From positions 1 through 64,000 of the forward strand of contig JAJCXR010000020.1 of the NCBI GenBank assembly GCA_029263315.1: a DNA stretch of 64,000 bases, written 5' to 3'. Positions 1 to 8,620 of the stretch are shown piece after piece (the stretch's first letter is position 1; every line of letters begins with the position of its first letter). The notes below the pieces were generated by a model. It had not been told where the DNA came from. It did no database searches and saw nothing but the letters and a program-made list of their open reading frames with translations. Made by a program: the position numbers and the translations under genes. The stretch comes from Acidobacteriota bacterium. GTDB lineage: Bacteria > Acidobacteriota > Thermoanaerobaculia > Multivoradales > J023.

Positions 1-496
1 GGCCGGTCAGCAAGGCGTCGAGCTCGCCCTGGTCAAAGCTGGCCAGGTAGTCGGTCGCATCGGGCGTGGCATGGAGCACCGCCTGCAGGCCGGGCTCGTC
101 CCAGATCTGGAGCAGGTCCGCAAAACCGAGATCGCCGCCCAGCAGGGTGAGGTTGTTGTGGTCGATGGCGAAGGCCACCGCAGCCGCCTTGCTCTCGGCA
201 TCGACACCGAAGATCACCGGCACGGCCCACTCGCCATCGTCGAGGACTGCGATACCTCGAGGTGGCTCCTTGCCCGCCCGCCGCATGCGTTCGAGGGCCT
301 CGGTGCGTCCGTTGCCGTAGACCAGAGCACCGAGGGTGGCGTCGAACTTCGCTGGGTCGCCGAAGCCGTGGGTCTCGATGGAGACGATGAGGCGGTCGAG
401 GTCGTGGTGCTTGGGGTTGTCGTCCCAGCGTTGGGCTTGGGGAAGGGGGACGTAGCGAAGCTCGAGCTGGTCGGTGGTTTTTTGAACTGTTGTCAT
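1..496 (-). CDS. ParB-like nuclease-domain protein, 3' end off the window
   Basis: 165 codons are visible from an ATG at 496 down to the window edge, so the C-terminal part is missing. The N-terminus (LRYVPLPQAQRWDDNPKHHD, then DRLIVSIETHGFGDPAKFD and YGNGRTEALERM) matches the ParB/Srx N-terminal fold as seen in phage and mobile-element proteins, where it often precedes a DNA methyltransferase or a transcription-related domain. The GNGR segment corresponds to the conserved GxxR box of the family. No strong ribosome-binding site is visible. It lies inside the integrative element and shares its strand with the primase and integrase. Whether it is a partition protein, a nuclease or a methylase fusion cannot be settled without the missing part. 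Confidence 0.7.
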   Translation of the reverse strand, partial: MTTVQKTTDQLELRYVPLPQAQRWDDNPKHHDLDRLIVSIETHGFGDPAKFDATLGALVYGNGRTEALERMRRAGKEPPRGIAVLDDGEWAVPVIFGVDAESKAAAVAFAIDHNNLTLLGGDLGFADLLQIWDEPGLQAVLHATPDATDYLASFDQGELDALLTG

Positions 497-757
497 GGTC
501 TTGTTTCGATCGACTGCGGTTGCTGTCGGCGGCCGAGCACTCTAACCCCGGCCCTTCCATCAATTGATATATCAAATGAGATGACCAGGCAAGCACCTTC
601 TCCACCATTGAAATGGATTGAAACACAATGGAGCGTAAAAACTTTTTAAGGGCGATCCCATGGGCGCTTTGAAGGGCCAAACATGTTGACTGCAATAGAC
701 CTTCGTCAGTCAACCCTTCGGATTCGCAGAGGTGTCCAGATATTGCTGTTTTGTTAT

Positions 758-949
758 GTCTCAGAAAACGGCCCAAACGGCCCAATCGGCCCAATCGAGG
801 GCTCAGCCCCCAATCTACCGTGCCTTGTGGGCCGTTTTTGTGGGCCCTTTTTCGGTGTAGGCGTCAGAAACGGCCCAGGAAAACGGCCCATCGACCCGCA
901 TGCCACCGTCGCTTTGGGCCGATTGGGCCGATTGGGCCGTTTCTGAGAA
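758..949. repeat. Inverted cluster of CGGCCCA repeats, possible replication origin
   Basis: The left arm (761-797) carries TCAGAAAACGGCCC followed by further CGGCCCAA units. The right arm (916-947) is its reverse complement (GGGCCGATTGGGCCGATT, then GGGCCGTTTCTGA). Further CGGCCCA units lie between the arms at about 827-846 and 867-890, giving at least eight copies in about 190 bp. The cluster overlaps the 3' end of the primase gene, where it encodes AQSAQSAQS. Clustered iterons beside a primase-helicase gene are typical of plasmid, satellite-phage and element origins. The repeat structure is directly visible; the origin role is inference. Confidence 0.65.
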
Positions 950-3862
950 CATAAGACTCTCGGAATGTAGATGCAGAACTGCTCTACGACTTCCCTGCAA
1001 CGATTTGCGCACAAGATGCCGATTCCTGCTTTGATCTGTACTGGCCAACATTCCCCGCTCGCTCATCCGTTTCCAAAGCGTTCGCTCGGTCATGGTGAGC
1101 CCATCGGTTGATGCAACGTTTTGAGCAACCCGATAAGCGGCTGTGGGCTCGAGGTACAGGTCGTCCCCATCGATCCAACCCACCTGCTTGCCCAGGGGCT
1201 CCCAAACACTTGAAGGTATCGGGTCACCGGAAGTTTCACGCTGCCGCCACCCCCAGGTCCGGGAGTCATCTGGCCGACCTCCTGAGGAGGAGACGAGATG
1301 GCAGTGCCCGGAGGTCAATGCTGAGCGAAGAAGGTCGGGAAATCGTTGGACGGGATCTTCTGAGCTCGCATGCTCGGCTTGGGCGGTGGCAGCTTCGATC
1401 AGGGCTGACCAACCACGCCGCCTGAGCTCTTTGGCTTCCATCTCACTCATCAACCCCTTCTCGCTGACGAAAGCGACGAAAAGATCCAAACCAAAGACCA
1501 GCTCGGCGACGATGGAAGGAGTCCGACGGTGCTGACCACACGATGCTGTTGCCTCGTGGCGCAGGGAGATCAATCTCTCATCCATCGTCTGGCGAAGACT
1601 AGAGAGCTGCGGCGCGAGCCAGCAGATAAAACCGGAAAGCACTTTCGCGTAGGTACCCGCTGCTGCCTCTTGCTGACATCGGGTGAGCCGCTCCCAATCC
1701 ATGCTCCTGACGGGAACATCCACGATCAGCATCCGGGCCCGAATCGACTGTCCTTTGGGGACCTCCTCCCCCGTCGACAGGATCAACCCTCTGGGTGCTT
1801 TGGTTGGTCGCAAGGTGGCATCGGGCCGCAGACGCTGACGGCCTGAACGGTTGCCCTGGGCCCGGAGGATGCGAGCCGCTTCCCGGTGTTGACGTTGGAT
1901 GTCATTTTGAGAACCCTCGGGTGCGAAGTCATCGATCACCAGGAGAGCATCCTTGGCGGCGAAGGCGAGGATCTCGAGGGCATTGCCCGTGCTGCTCCAC
2001 GACCCCGGAAGGTGGCGGGCATCCATTCCGGCGCCAAAGAACTGTTGCACAAGGGCTGCAAGCTCACTCTTGCCCTCGCCGGTCTGTCCGCACAGGTGCA
2101 GGGTGAAATCGCACGAGCCGAAGACAGCTCGCCAGATTCCGCAGAACAAGGGCAAGGTCGTCGAGTCCGACACGAGATCAAGGACGTCCAGGCCCGAGCG
2201 GACCACACGTGCCAGCTCTTCACCGCCGGGCGGCTCGGGGAGGGAAAAACGGGCCAGCTCGTCTGGTGGCTCGACCCTGATCTCGGCCACTGGCCCATCG
2301 AAGCCAATGGCACCACCGCCATGAAGGAAGACCTCCTTGCCTCCGGCCTCTCGCCAGCCAAGGTGCGTATAGATCGCGGTGACGGGGACCTCACCGCTGA
2401 GGAGTTGAATGGCGGCTCGGGCGTGGTCTTTGGCCCCGAAACCAGCGTAGACGACGGCCTGTGGCCCCATACTTTCGACGACCCAACTCATGCTTGAGAA
2501 CTTGGCGGCCTCCACCATGAAGCGATGGCTTCGTCCTTCGCACCGAGCTTCGATCTCGAGATAGCTGTGGGTCTCGGCGCCATCATCTCGAACCACCTGA
2601 CGGACGATCTTGGCGACGAAGTTGGTCAAGGGCACCGGAACGACACCATCCTTGGTGGGTCTCTCGTGAACTAGACCCTGGTCGGTCGCCTGATAGGGCG
2701 TTGAGGGCCCGGGCTGTCGTGTCCGTCCCAGAACGATCGGGCTCTTGACCTTGCCGCGGTGCGCGCAGGGATCGCAGTAGGTCTTCGTCGCCCCCAGCTC
2801 TTGACCAATGTAGGCGCAGGTGCGCGGTCCAGAGTCTCTGAGAGCATGGTCGAGCTTGCGATCGGTCTCTTGCGGCTCATAGCCCGCATGGCCCCGGCTC
2901 CATCGGTGAGCCAACTCGCGCCCATCCTGATCGCCATCGCCACATCGGCCCACGATGCCGAGGGCGGCGTACCATTCAGGTTCCGGAAGACTTGCTTGGT
3001 CCTGATGACAATGTCGCATCCAGGCACAGCGTTCTCGAATCTTCGCAAGATCCGCCGGTGGCCCCTTGTCTTTGGAAGACCTGGTGGAGTTGCCAACTCG
3101 CCGAGGCGCCTCACTGTCGCTCGCAGTGAGCTCAACCAATTTGTTTTCGAAGTCCTCTGGGTTATAGCGACGATCGGGATGGAGACTCCGAATCCGAACT
3201 TCCTTGGGTGACCTCCCCTTGTGGTTCAACGAGCCCGGTAGTCGCAGGACCCGGGCGAGGTCCGCCGTGGAGTCCACACTCCATCCTTGTTCTTGGGCCC
3301 GCAAGCGAATCGTCTGCTGGAGGCGTTTCACCAAATCTTCGGCGGCTTGGCGGTGCTTGTCGGATTCAAAAATCCACGGCTCTCGGAAAAGCCAGTAGAC
3401 GTGCAGACCGTAGCCGGTATGAATGACGATCGACGGATCGAGGGGAACGGCTTTGACCAATCCAAGGGCCGCCGCCTCGTCTGGAGGAAGGCCCCGACTC
3501 GAATGAACATCGGCCTGGAAGTCCAGGTCGACCCAGAGCCCTGGAATCGCCAAGGCAGACTCCTTCGATCCGCGAACAGCCTCCAGCTTTGCATCCGGCC
3601 TGCGGCGACGCGCCAGCACCAGAGCCTTCTCTCGGTCCTGAAGCGCGACGCCAAAGTAGACGTGGCGGTGACTTCGAGCCTGCTCCAGGACCTGTCCTAG
3701 ACCCTCCGAACCATGGCACCAGACCGATTCGCTCCGACCGTTCTGCTTGGAACGCATCCAGGCGACGAGACAACCTGGTAGAGGCTTCTCACCCCACAAC
3801 GCCTGCAGGAAGTTTCTTAGCGTCGGCTCGGGTGGCACCGAGTGCACTCTCGGGCTCGTCAT
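815..3862 (-). CDS. Primase-helicase of an integrative element (RepB-like primase plus DUF927-type helicase)
   Basis: A 1015-residue replication protein. The N-terminal third looks like an archaeo-eukaryotic/RepB-type primase: WVDLDFQ supplies the paired acidic metal ligands and HTGYGLHVYWLF fits the sGGGlHvYW box. A Cys-containing linker follows (YCDPCAHRG). The C-terminal half is a helicase like DUF927/Cch proteins, with Walker A GQTGEGKSE and Walker B LLVIDDFA. Such fusions start replication of phage satellites and integrative elements. The start codon overlaps the end of the upstream AlpA-type gene by 4 nt, so the two are translationally coupled. The last about 45 codons run through the CGGCCCA repeat cluster. 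A DNA-processing role is secure; exact primase activity is inferred. Confidence 0.85.
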   Translation of the reverse strand: MTSPRVHSVPPEPTLRNFLQALWGEKPLPGCLVAWMRSKQNGRSESVWCHGSEGLGQVLEQARSHRHVYFGVALQDREKALVLARRRRPDAKLEAVRGSKESALAIPGLWVDLDFQADVHSSRGLPPDEAAALGLVKAVPLDPSIVIHTGYGLHVYWLFREPWIFESDKHRQAAEDLVKRLQQTIRLRAQEQGWSVDSTADLARVLRLPGSLNHKGRSPKEVRIRSLHPDRRYNPEDFENKLVELTASDSEAPRRVGNSTRSSKDKGPPADLAKIRERCAWMRHCHQDQASLPEPEWYAALGIVGRCGDGDQDGRELAHRWSRGHAGYEPQETDRKLDHALRDSGPRTCAYIGQELGATKTYCDPCAHRGKVKSPIVLGRTRQPGPSTPYQATDQGLVHERPTKDGVVPVPLTNFVAKIVRQVVRDDGAETHSYLEIEARCEGRSHRFMVEAAKFSSMSWVVESMGPQAVVYAGFGAKDHARAAIQLLSGEVPVTAIYTHLGWREAGGKEVFLHGGGAIGFDGPVAEIRVEPPDELARFSLPEPPGGEELARVVRSGLDVLDLVSDSTTLPLFCGIWRAVFGSCDFTLHLCGQTGEGKSELAALVQQFFGAGMDARHLPGSWSSTGNALEILAFAAKDALLVIDDFAPEGSQNDIQRQHREAARILRAQGNRSGRQRLRPDATLRPTKAPRGLILSTGEEVPKGQSIRARMLIVDVPVRSMDWERLTRCQQEAAAGTYAKVLSGFICWLAPQLSSLRQTMDERLISLRHEATASCGQHRRTPSIVAELVFGLDLFVAFVSEKGLMSEMEAKELRRRGWSALIEAATAQAEHASSEDPVQRFPDLLRSALTSGHCHLVSSSGGRPDDSRTWGWRQRETSGDPIPSSVWEPLGKQVGWIDGDDLYLEPTAAYRVAQNVASTDGLTMTERTLWKRMSERGMLASTDQSRNRHLVRKSLQGSRRAVLHLHSESLMFSETAQSAQSAQSDGGMRVDGPFSWAVSDAYTEKGPTKTAHKAR

Positions 3863-4083
3863 TTTGGATCAGGGTTGCCGTTCGAGGCTTCGCGTCCTGT
3901 CGACTCAAACCACTCCTCGACATCGCTCCTCAACCAACCTCGAACATTGGCCCCTAGGATTCGACTCTTTGGGAACGATCCGTCACGCTGCCATCGCCAG
4001 AGAGTGACCCGGCTGATTCCCAATATGCTTTGAAGCTCATTGGCCCTGATGATTCCGCTGTCTAGAAGCTTGCTACCACTCAT
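3859..4083 (-). CDS. AlpA-family helix-turn-helix regulator / excisionase
   Basis: 74 residues with a MerR-like winged HTH (IIRANELQSILGISRVTLWRW, then DGSFPKSRIL and VRGWLRSDVEEWF), the standard layout of AlpA/Xis-type phage regulators. These proteins activate integrase genes or act as excisionases. It lies directly upstream of the primase with a 4-nt ATGA-type overlap, so it probably controls or co-expresses replication. Length is normal for the family. Confidence 0.85.
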   Translation of the reverse strand: MSGSKLLDSGIIRANELQSILGISRVTLWRWQRDGSFPKSRILGANVRGWLRSDVEEWFESTGREASNGNPDPK

Positions 4084-4338
4084 AATTGGTCTCCTGGGTC
4101 AGCCTCCCCAGCAGGGCAAGGCAACCGTCGTCATGAGGTGATCGATATTTGCGCGGGTTGGAGACCATCGACCCGGGTGAGTCGATGCTCCCGCTAACAG
4201 GGTGCTCCACCCCGCTTCCCCGCGCCTCACTCCGAACAATATAGCCTATGCCCGAATTACTTACTGTAACGTCCAATCGCCTATTCTATGAGATCATAAG
4301 GCAGCGGCCCGCCCTCCAATAACTCAAAGGAGATCGTC
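4084..4338. promoter_or_regulatory. Divergent promoter region of the element
   Basis: This 255-bp gap separates the leftward AlpA-primase operon from the rightward gene at 4339. It has AT-rich stretches around 4238-4300 and must hold promoters for both directions. No palindromic operator can be assigned by eye. Confidence 0.5.
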
Positions 4339-5337
4339 TTGATCGACCAAGAATTCGCCAAGAAACTCGTGCAGCTGAACCAAGAAAGTGGAAATCCCAT
4401 CCAGCGCTCTTTTCTGGCCCAGGCTGGATTCCAAGCTATCCTCGACGGCAAGTGCCTCAACCCAGGTCATCTCCGATCCTGTCTCGACGTGGCGCGCCAG
4501 CTACAAGATACGACCCCCGGTCCCGAAGAGCCGAAGGCCGAAGAAAAGCTCCCCAACCTGGACCCATCACAGCCCGACAAGGTCTATGACGAGCTGGAAA
4601 AGCTGGCCAAAGGCCTCCGGAAGGAGATCTTTGGCAGCGACAAAGTCCCCTTCCCTCAATGGGAGGCGGCGGTGACGTGGATGCAATCGGAAATCTCCCA
4701 GATCGTGGAGAAACCAAGAGACCGGGAAGAGGGCAACGCGCTCCGACTACGTTTCAGCGAGCTGAGGAAAGACTTGGAAGTCTTCTTTGACCGGACGGTC
4801 TATCTAAGAATGACGACACCCAGCTTGGAGTATCCTGCTGAAGATGGCGACCATCTCGTCGTAGGACGTGTCGGCGCACCCAAGTCACATCGAGCGCTCG
4901 GACGTCTCACTGCGTTTCAGTACGCTGCCAGCAAGCAAACGGGGCTCCAGCCGGTGGCGGTCCTCATCTTTGTGTTGAGTGGCCTTCGAACACCCTTCAG
5001 ATTCAACATTCGGACAAGTGAGCAGATCATAGGAACCAAGGTAGCCAAGACGACCTTGGAGCTCCCGTCAGCCCATCCGTCATGGAAAGACATGGTTGAG
5101 GTCTATGACTTTCTGCGCTGGATGCGAGGCAATCGCAAGGGGCTGAGGAACAGCACCAAAGTTGTGATCGCTGAAATCAAGAAGGCTGGAGGGGTGCCCA
5201 CAGAGGGCATCATGGAATTCTGGGAAAAGATTGCAGAAGCGGTCAACGAGAAAATGGGAAGCGACCTCACCGGCGCCGCTGCAAGAAAGCGCTTTGGCAG
5301 ACTCCCTCATGCCATACGACGAGACCTCAGCCAGTGA
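4339..5337 (+). CDS. Hypothetical protein of the integrative element
   Basis: 332 residues, family not recognised. The TTG start at 4339 is supported by a strong AAAGGAGA site at 4326-4333. The protein is charged, with no signal peptide or membrane segment. A central stretch (LTAFQYAASKQTGLQPVAVL, then FVLSGLRTPFRFNIRTSEQI) looks like a compact globular domain. It is the only rightward gene of the element in view, starting from the divergent promoter region opposite the primase operon. Accessory or defence cargo is possible. Confidence 0.6.
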   Translation: MIDQEFAKKLVQLNQESGNPIQRSFLAQAGFQAILDGKCLNPGHLRSCLDVARQLQDTTPGPEEPKAEEKLPNLDPSQPDKVYDELEKLAKGLRKEIFGSDKVPFPQWEAAVTWMQSEISQIVEKPRDREEGNALRLRFSELRKDLEVFFDRTVYLRMTTPSLEYPAEDGDHLVVGRVGAPKSHRALGRLTAFQYAASKQTGLQPVAVLIFVLSGLRTPFRFNIRTSEQIIGTKVAKTTLELPSAHPSWKDMVEVYDFLRWMRGNRKGLRNSTKVVIAEIKKAGGVPTEGIMEFWEKIAEAVNEKMGSDLTGAAARKRFGRLPHAIRRDLSQ

Positions 5338-5374
5338 GCTGACGCGGCCTCAACAGTCGTTCGAGCTACAGCAA

Positions 5375-5863
5375 TCAAGCCTCTTTCGCCATCGCGAGGA
5401 CCGCCGACCGTGTCCCCTGATCCAGCCAGAATCCGAGCGACTGAAGCCGATCTAAGACCGGCCGTACCGCCTCGAGATGCCCTCCGGCCTTCGCCTTCAG
5501 CAGAACACCGAGGGTGCCAGAGAATGGGATTTCGAGGTGCTTGGCAAAGTGCCTTGCCAAGCCATCGTCGAGCAAAGCGAGGACGTCGGACCGACCCACA
5601 GCCAGCGACAGCACCTCTCGCTCGCCGCGCCCCAAGTCAGCCGCCAGGGGAAGAATGCCGAGGTGCGGAGCAGGCCGAATCTGGATCCAACTCAGGTTTT
5701 CGAGATCGGGCAGGAAGACTCCTTGAGCTCGACCGGCGGCAATCTCTGCTGCGACGCCCTCCGGTACGGTGATCGAGCCATAGAGCTTGGGGAGGAGATC
5801 CAGGCAATCAGCCTGATGGAGGTACTGAAGCAACGTGGTGTCGGAGATCACCTCCTCAGGCAC
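5375..5863 (-). CDS. PIN-domain toxin, DUF3368 family
   Basis: 162 residues fitting the DUF3368 branch of PIN-like RNases: an early acidic position (ISDTTLLQYL), GRGEREVLSLA, then DVLALLDDGLARHFAK, followed by GTLGVLLKAKAGG. The conserved Asp/Glu residues of the PIN active site are present. It overlaps the upstream antitoxin by 8 nt. Such pairs stabilise mobile elements, which fits its place next to the integrase. RNase toxin function follows from the family. Confidence 0.82.
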   Translation of the reverse strand: MPEEVISDTTLLQYLHQADCLDLLPKLYGSITVPEGVAAEIAAGRAQGVFLPDLENLSWIQIRPAPHLGILPLAADLGRGEREVLSLAVGRSDVLALLDDGLARHFAKHLEIPFSGTLGVLLKAKAGGHLEAVRPVLDRLQSLGFWLDQGTRSAVLAMAKEA

Positions 5864-6107
5864 GCTTCAGATCCTCCTGCAGCTCATCTGCTGTCATATG
5901 AAATGTCGACACACCGTAGTCCGAGAGCTTGGTCAAGAACAACGGGCGAGGCATGCCGGCCAGGGTGGCTGCCGCACCGGACGACAGACGGCCAACCTCA
6001 TAAAGCTTGACGGCGGCGGCGAGACGGAGCTCCGCCGCCATGGCCTCGGGCGCCAGCTTCAGCGCCAGGGCGGATTCGTCGGGGATTGAAAGGGTGATCT
6101 CACTCAT
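5856..6107 (-). CDS. UPF0175-family antitoxin
   Basis: 83 residues with the UPF0175 pattern: an N-terminal strand ITLSIPDE, helix AAELRLAAAVKLYEVGRLSS, and the HTH-like AAATLAGMPRPLFLTKLSDYG. UPF0175 proteins are the usual partners of DUF3368 PIN toxins and normally repress their own operon. It precedes and overlaps the toxin. The integrase ends 40 nt upstream on the same strand, so read-through from the integrase promoter is possible. Confidence 0.82.
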   Translation of the reverse strand: MSEITLSIPDESALALKLAPEAMAAELRLAAAVKLYEVGRLSSGAAATLAGMPRPLFLTKLSDYGVSTFHMTADELQEDLKRA

Positions 6108-6147
6108 TGGGGGTCTCCGTTATGAAGCGATCTAAGCGATCTGGATC

Positions 6148-7323
6148 CTATGATGATTCGATCTCCTCACGGCCTAAGATCGTCTCCAGTTTACCAGCCC
6201 ACTGCACCAGGGCCTTCCGCTTCTCCGCATCATAGCTGTGGCGGTCATACACCGCCGTGATTCCGCTCTCCGCATGGTTGAGGATCTTCGACACCACCAG
6301 CCGCGGAATCCCCATCGAGGTCATGTGGCTGGCTGCCGTCCTGCGCAGGTCATGGGCGGTGAAGTTGTCCAGGCCGGCAGCCTCTGCGATGCGCTTGGCC
6401 GCTCGGGTGATGGTCTTGAGGTGCGCCCCTTTCTTGGTGGGGCTGGCAAACACCCAGACCGACCCGCCCGTCTCGGGGCGAAGCTCCTCGAGCAGGTCCA
6501 GGACTTGAGGCGCCAGTGGCACCCGGTGGGTCAGGCCGTTCTTAGCCACCTCGGCGGGAATCGTCCACCAGGCCCCGCTGATCTGCTCCCAGCGCATGCT
6601 CAACACCTCGACGCCGCGCTGGGCCGTCAGCAACCGCATCTTGAACGTCCCAGCCATGACCGGCGCGATATCGTCTAGCGCTTGCCAGAGACAACAGATC
6701 TCGTCCTCGTCGAGCACCCGGTCCCGTTGCCGTGACTTCGAGGGCATCGGCACGCCTTGGCAAGGGTTGTATTCCACCAGGTCGCGGCCGATCCCGAAGT
6801 TGTAGATCTTCGAGATCAACGCCTTGGTGCGATTGGCCATGATCGGTGACCCTCGATCGACAATGCCGTCGAGGAGCTCGCTGATGTCACGCCGGGTGAT
6901 CTTCTTCGCCTTGGAACGCTTCCAGGCCGGCAGGAGGTCCGCCCGGATCACTCGCTCATCCTCCTGCCAACTACGCTTGCGTCGCTTGGCATGCAGCTCG
7001 AGATACTGGCTGGCCAGCTGGCCGAAGGTCATCGATTCACGGTCGGCCACCTTCTCCGCCTGCGGGTCCTCACCGCTGGCCACTCGGCCGACGATCCCCT
7101 TCGCCTTGTCGCGGGCATCCGCCAGACTGATGGCCGGGTAGTCACCGACCTTGATGCGGCGGCGCTTGCCATCTTCACCGGTATAGCGAACGCAGAACAC
7201 CTTTCGTCCCGTGGGGTGCGCCCGGACGCCAAAGCCAGGCAGGTCCTTGTCCCAGTAGTCGGTGATCCACTTGCCGGCAGTGAGGTTCGCGATACCGCGG
7301 TGTGTGAGCTTGATCTTGGACAC
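6148..7323 (-). CDS. Tyrosine integrase with DUF4102-type arm-binding domain
   Basis: 391 residues from a GTG start at 7323, chosen because GGAGGTGA lies 4 nt upstream; the reading frame stays open further upstream but without such a site. N-terminal arm-binding domain (LTHRGIANL, then LPGFGVRAHPTGRKVF), SAM-like core-binding domain, and a C-terminal catalytic domain with Arg in LLTAQRGVEVLSMRW, HDLRR, LNHAE and the nucleophile in VYDRHSYDAEKR. All catalytic residues are present, so it should be active. It sits about 235 nt from the tRNA-Phe fragment, as expected for an element that targets tRNA 3' ends. Confidence 0.93.
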   Translation of the reverse strand: MSKIKLTHRGIANLTAGKWITDYWDKDLPGFGVRAHPTGRKVFCVRYTGEDGKRRRIKVGDYPAISLADARDKAKGIVGRVASGEDPQAEKVADRESMTFGQLASQYLELHAKRRKRSWQEDERVIRADLLPAWKRSKAKKITRRDISELLDGIVDRGSPIMANRTKALISKIYNFGIGRDLVEYNPCQGVPMPSKSRQRDRVLDEDEICCLWQALDDIAPVMAGTFKMRLLTAQRGVEVLSMRWEQISGAWWTIPAEVAKNGLTHRVPLAPQVLDLLEELRPETGGSVWVFASPTKKGAHLKTITRAAKRIAEAAGLDNFTAHDLRRTAASHMTSMGIPRLVVSKILNHAESGITAVYDRHSYDAEKRKALVQWAGKLETILGREEIESS

Positions 7324-7557
7324 TGAGTCACCTCCAGAAATCTGGGATCCAGGGTTATGAACCTGGGGTCCCAATAGGGTCCCATGAGGGTCCGCCAAGT
7401 GCATTTGGGGCAGATTTGGGTCAAGCAAAACAGCAACTTGGCGACCTCTGATGAAACAGCATGGTATGCACCTAACCCGTTTATTGTCAACAGTTGAATG
7501 GAATCATGAAATTTCATGAGACGCATTGAAATACGTTGAGACGATAAAACAGATTCA

Positions 7558-7602
7558 CTGAAAATCAGGGTGTCCGTGGTTCAAATCCGCGTCTGGGCAC
7601 CA
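7558..7602 (+). other. Attachment site: 3' half of tRNA-Phe(GAA) left at the element end
   Basis: Reading from 7558: anticodon loop CTGAAAA (anticodon GAA), stem strand TCAGG, variable loop GTGTC, T-arm CGTGG-TTCAAAT-CCGCG (5 pairs with one G-T), acceptor strand TCTGGGC and ACCA ending at 7602. No matching 5' half lies upstream; the bases before 7558 do not complete a cloverleaf. This is the duplicated 3' end of tRNA-Phe that site-specific integration leaves at the far end of an element. Its direction implies that the intact tRNA and first att copy lie left of position 1. Confidence 0.85.
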
Positions 7603-7934
7603 CTCCTAAACTTCTCAAAACAAATAGTTTGCAGATCGCCCGGCGAGATCCCGGTGGATCGTGGCTTGCCGATTTTGGTCCAATCTCGGTCCAAATCCAG
7701 GATTTCGAGGTCGCCAAGGATGCCCCCTGCGCTCGGGACTGGGCGATGTCCAGGCTGCCCAAGATTGGGCTATTCCCCCACCCCTCTCCGGTTGGCGGTT
7801 GGCGGTAGTCGGCGACCGTCGAGATGGGCAGGCGGGCAAGTCTTTGATGAAGCAGGGCCTCAACGGCCCAGCCATTGGCAAGGCTTGGGCGGTCGAGGTG
7901 TTTCGGCGTGGCAGGCTCCGGGCAGAGATTCAGC

Positions 7935-8100
7935 GACGACTTCGAACAATAGACCGCGTCGTGATCACCGATGTCGACGAATACGGCTCGCTGATCGTCG
8001 GTGAAAAAGAAGATCACCCCGAATATCGTAGGTGACGCTGAAGCTCCACCTTAGCGGCTGCGACATCTTGCTGCGCAGCAGCACTGGAACGGATACATAA
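7935..8100 (-). pseudogene. Relic of a RelE/ParE-type toxin
   Basis: On the minus strand the peptide FFFTDDQRAVFVDIGDHDAVY (ending near 7950) fits the C-terminal half of RelE-family toxins, and SVTYDIR just upstream is in another frame, so at least one frameshift separates them. No intact start or N-terminal half is present. It directly follows the intact antitoxin-like gene at 8103-8336 in the usual antitoxin-toxin order, suggesting a toxin-antitoxin pair that lost its toxin. Confidence 0.55.
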
Positions 8101-8102
8101 CG

Positions 8103-8336
8103 TCACACCGGATCAGCAGACCAAATCTCGCCCTTGACCTGCTCCCACAGCGTGCCAGGATCATCCTGGCTGTGCGCCAAGCGTTCCTCCAGCAGATCCT
8201 GCTGCCATTGCGGCAGCGAAACGGGCTCGGGAGCGGCGTTGGGATCTTCGATACTGGCCCACAGCACTTCGGCTAGGACAAGCCGTTCTGGCCCGGGAAG
8301 TTGGAGAGCCTGGTTTCTGACTTCGGTCTTGGTCAT
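8103..8336 (-). CDS. Orphan addiction-module antitoxin-like protein
   Basis: 77 residues. The N-terminal helical segment (RNQALQLPGPERLVLAEVLWASIED) and the acidic C-terminal part (PVSLPQWQQDLLEERLAHSQ, then DPGTLWEQVKGEI) match the short antitoxins annotated as putative addiction module components (TIGR02574-like), which pair with RelE/ParE toxins. Its partner downstream is broken, so it now stands alone. Confidence 0.65.
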   Translation of the reverse strand: MTKTEVRNQALQLPGPERLVLAEVLWASIEDPNAAPEPVSLPQWQQDLLEERLAHSQDDPGTLWEQVKGEIWSADPV

Positions 8337-8466
8337 AGCGATAGTCTACGGCAGTTCCACGTTTTTCAAATCGAGCTGCGTCAGGGGTTCCCGAGCAGTG
8401 ATCCCTTGAATCCTAAACCAAGTACGGATCATCCTCCCTGAAGACGGCTCGATCCTGGTGCAAGGC

Positions 8467-8620
8467 AACTGAGGAAACAGCGCACCGTTTACCTGACCGA
8501 CGGAGGCTGTGAGTACGTCGAGGCATGCTCAAACATCGCGGCGACGCCGACGCCCCATGATCTGAGGCGCTCGACGGTGGCCCATTTGCTCGATGCTGGG
8601 GCCGATGTGCGGCGCGCGGG
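8467..8620 (+). pseudogene. Fragment of a XerC-like tyrosine recombinase
   Basis: The plus strand encodes KQRTVYLTDGGCEYVEA, fitting the conserved GKGNKxRTVYL region of Xer-type recombinases, then in the same frame TPHDLRRSTVAHLLDAGADV, the HxLRR catalytic box. The stretch normally between them is missing, as are both ends, so this is an internally deleted fragment. It ends where homology to the opposite-strand ECF sigma gene begins. Confidence 0.6.

Noticed and set aside
71..649. 192-codon plus-strand frame over the first 650 bp
   Set aside because: It is antisense to the ParB-like gene, whose protein shows family motifs; the plus frame has none.
7500..7602. Complete tRNA gene
   Set aside because: Only the part from the anticodon loop to CCA is present; the bases upstream do not form acceptor, D or anticodon 5' strands.
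7565..8017. 150-codon minus-strand frame across the tRNA-Phe fragment
   Set aside because: Its end (RRGFEPRTP) is the well-known antisense reading of a tRNA T-arm; only the RelE-like start is meaningful and belongs to a broken gene.
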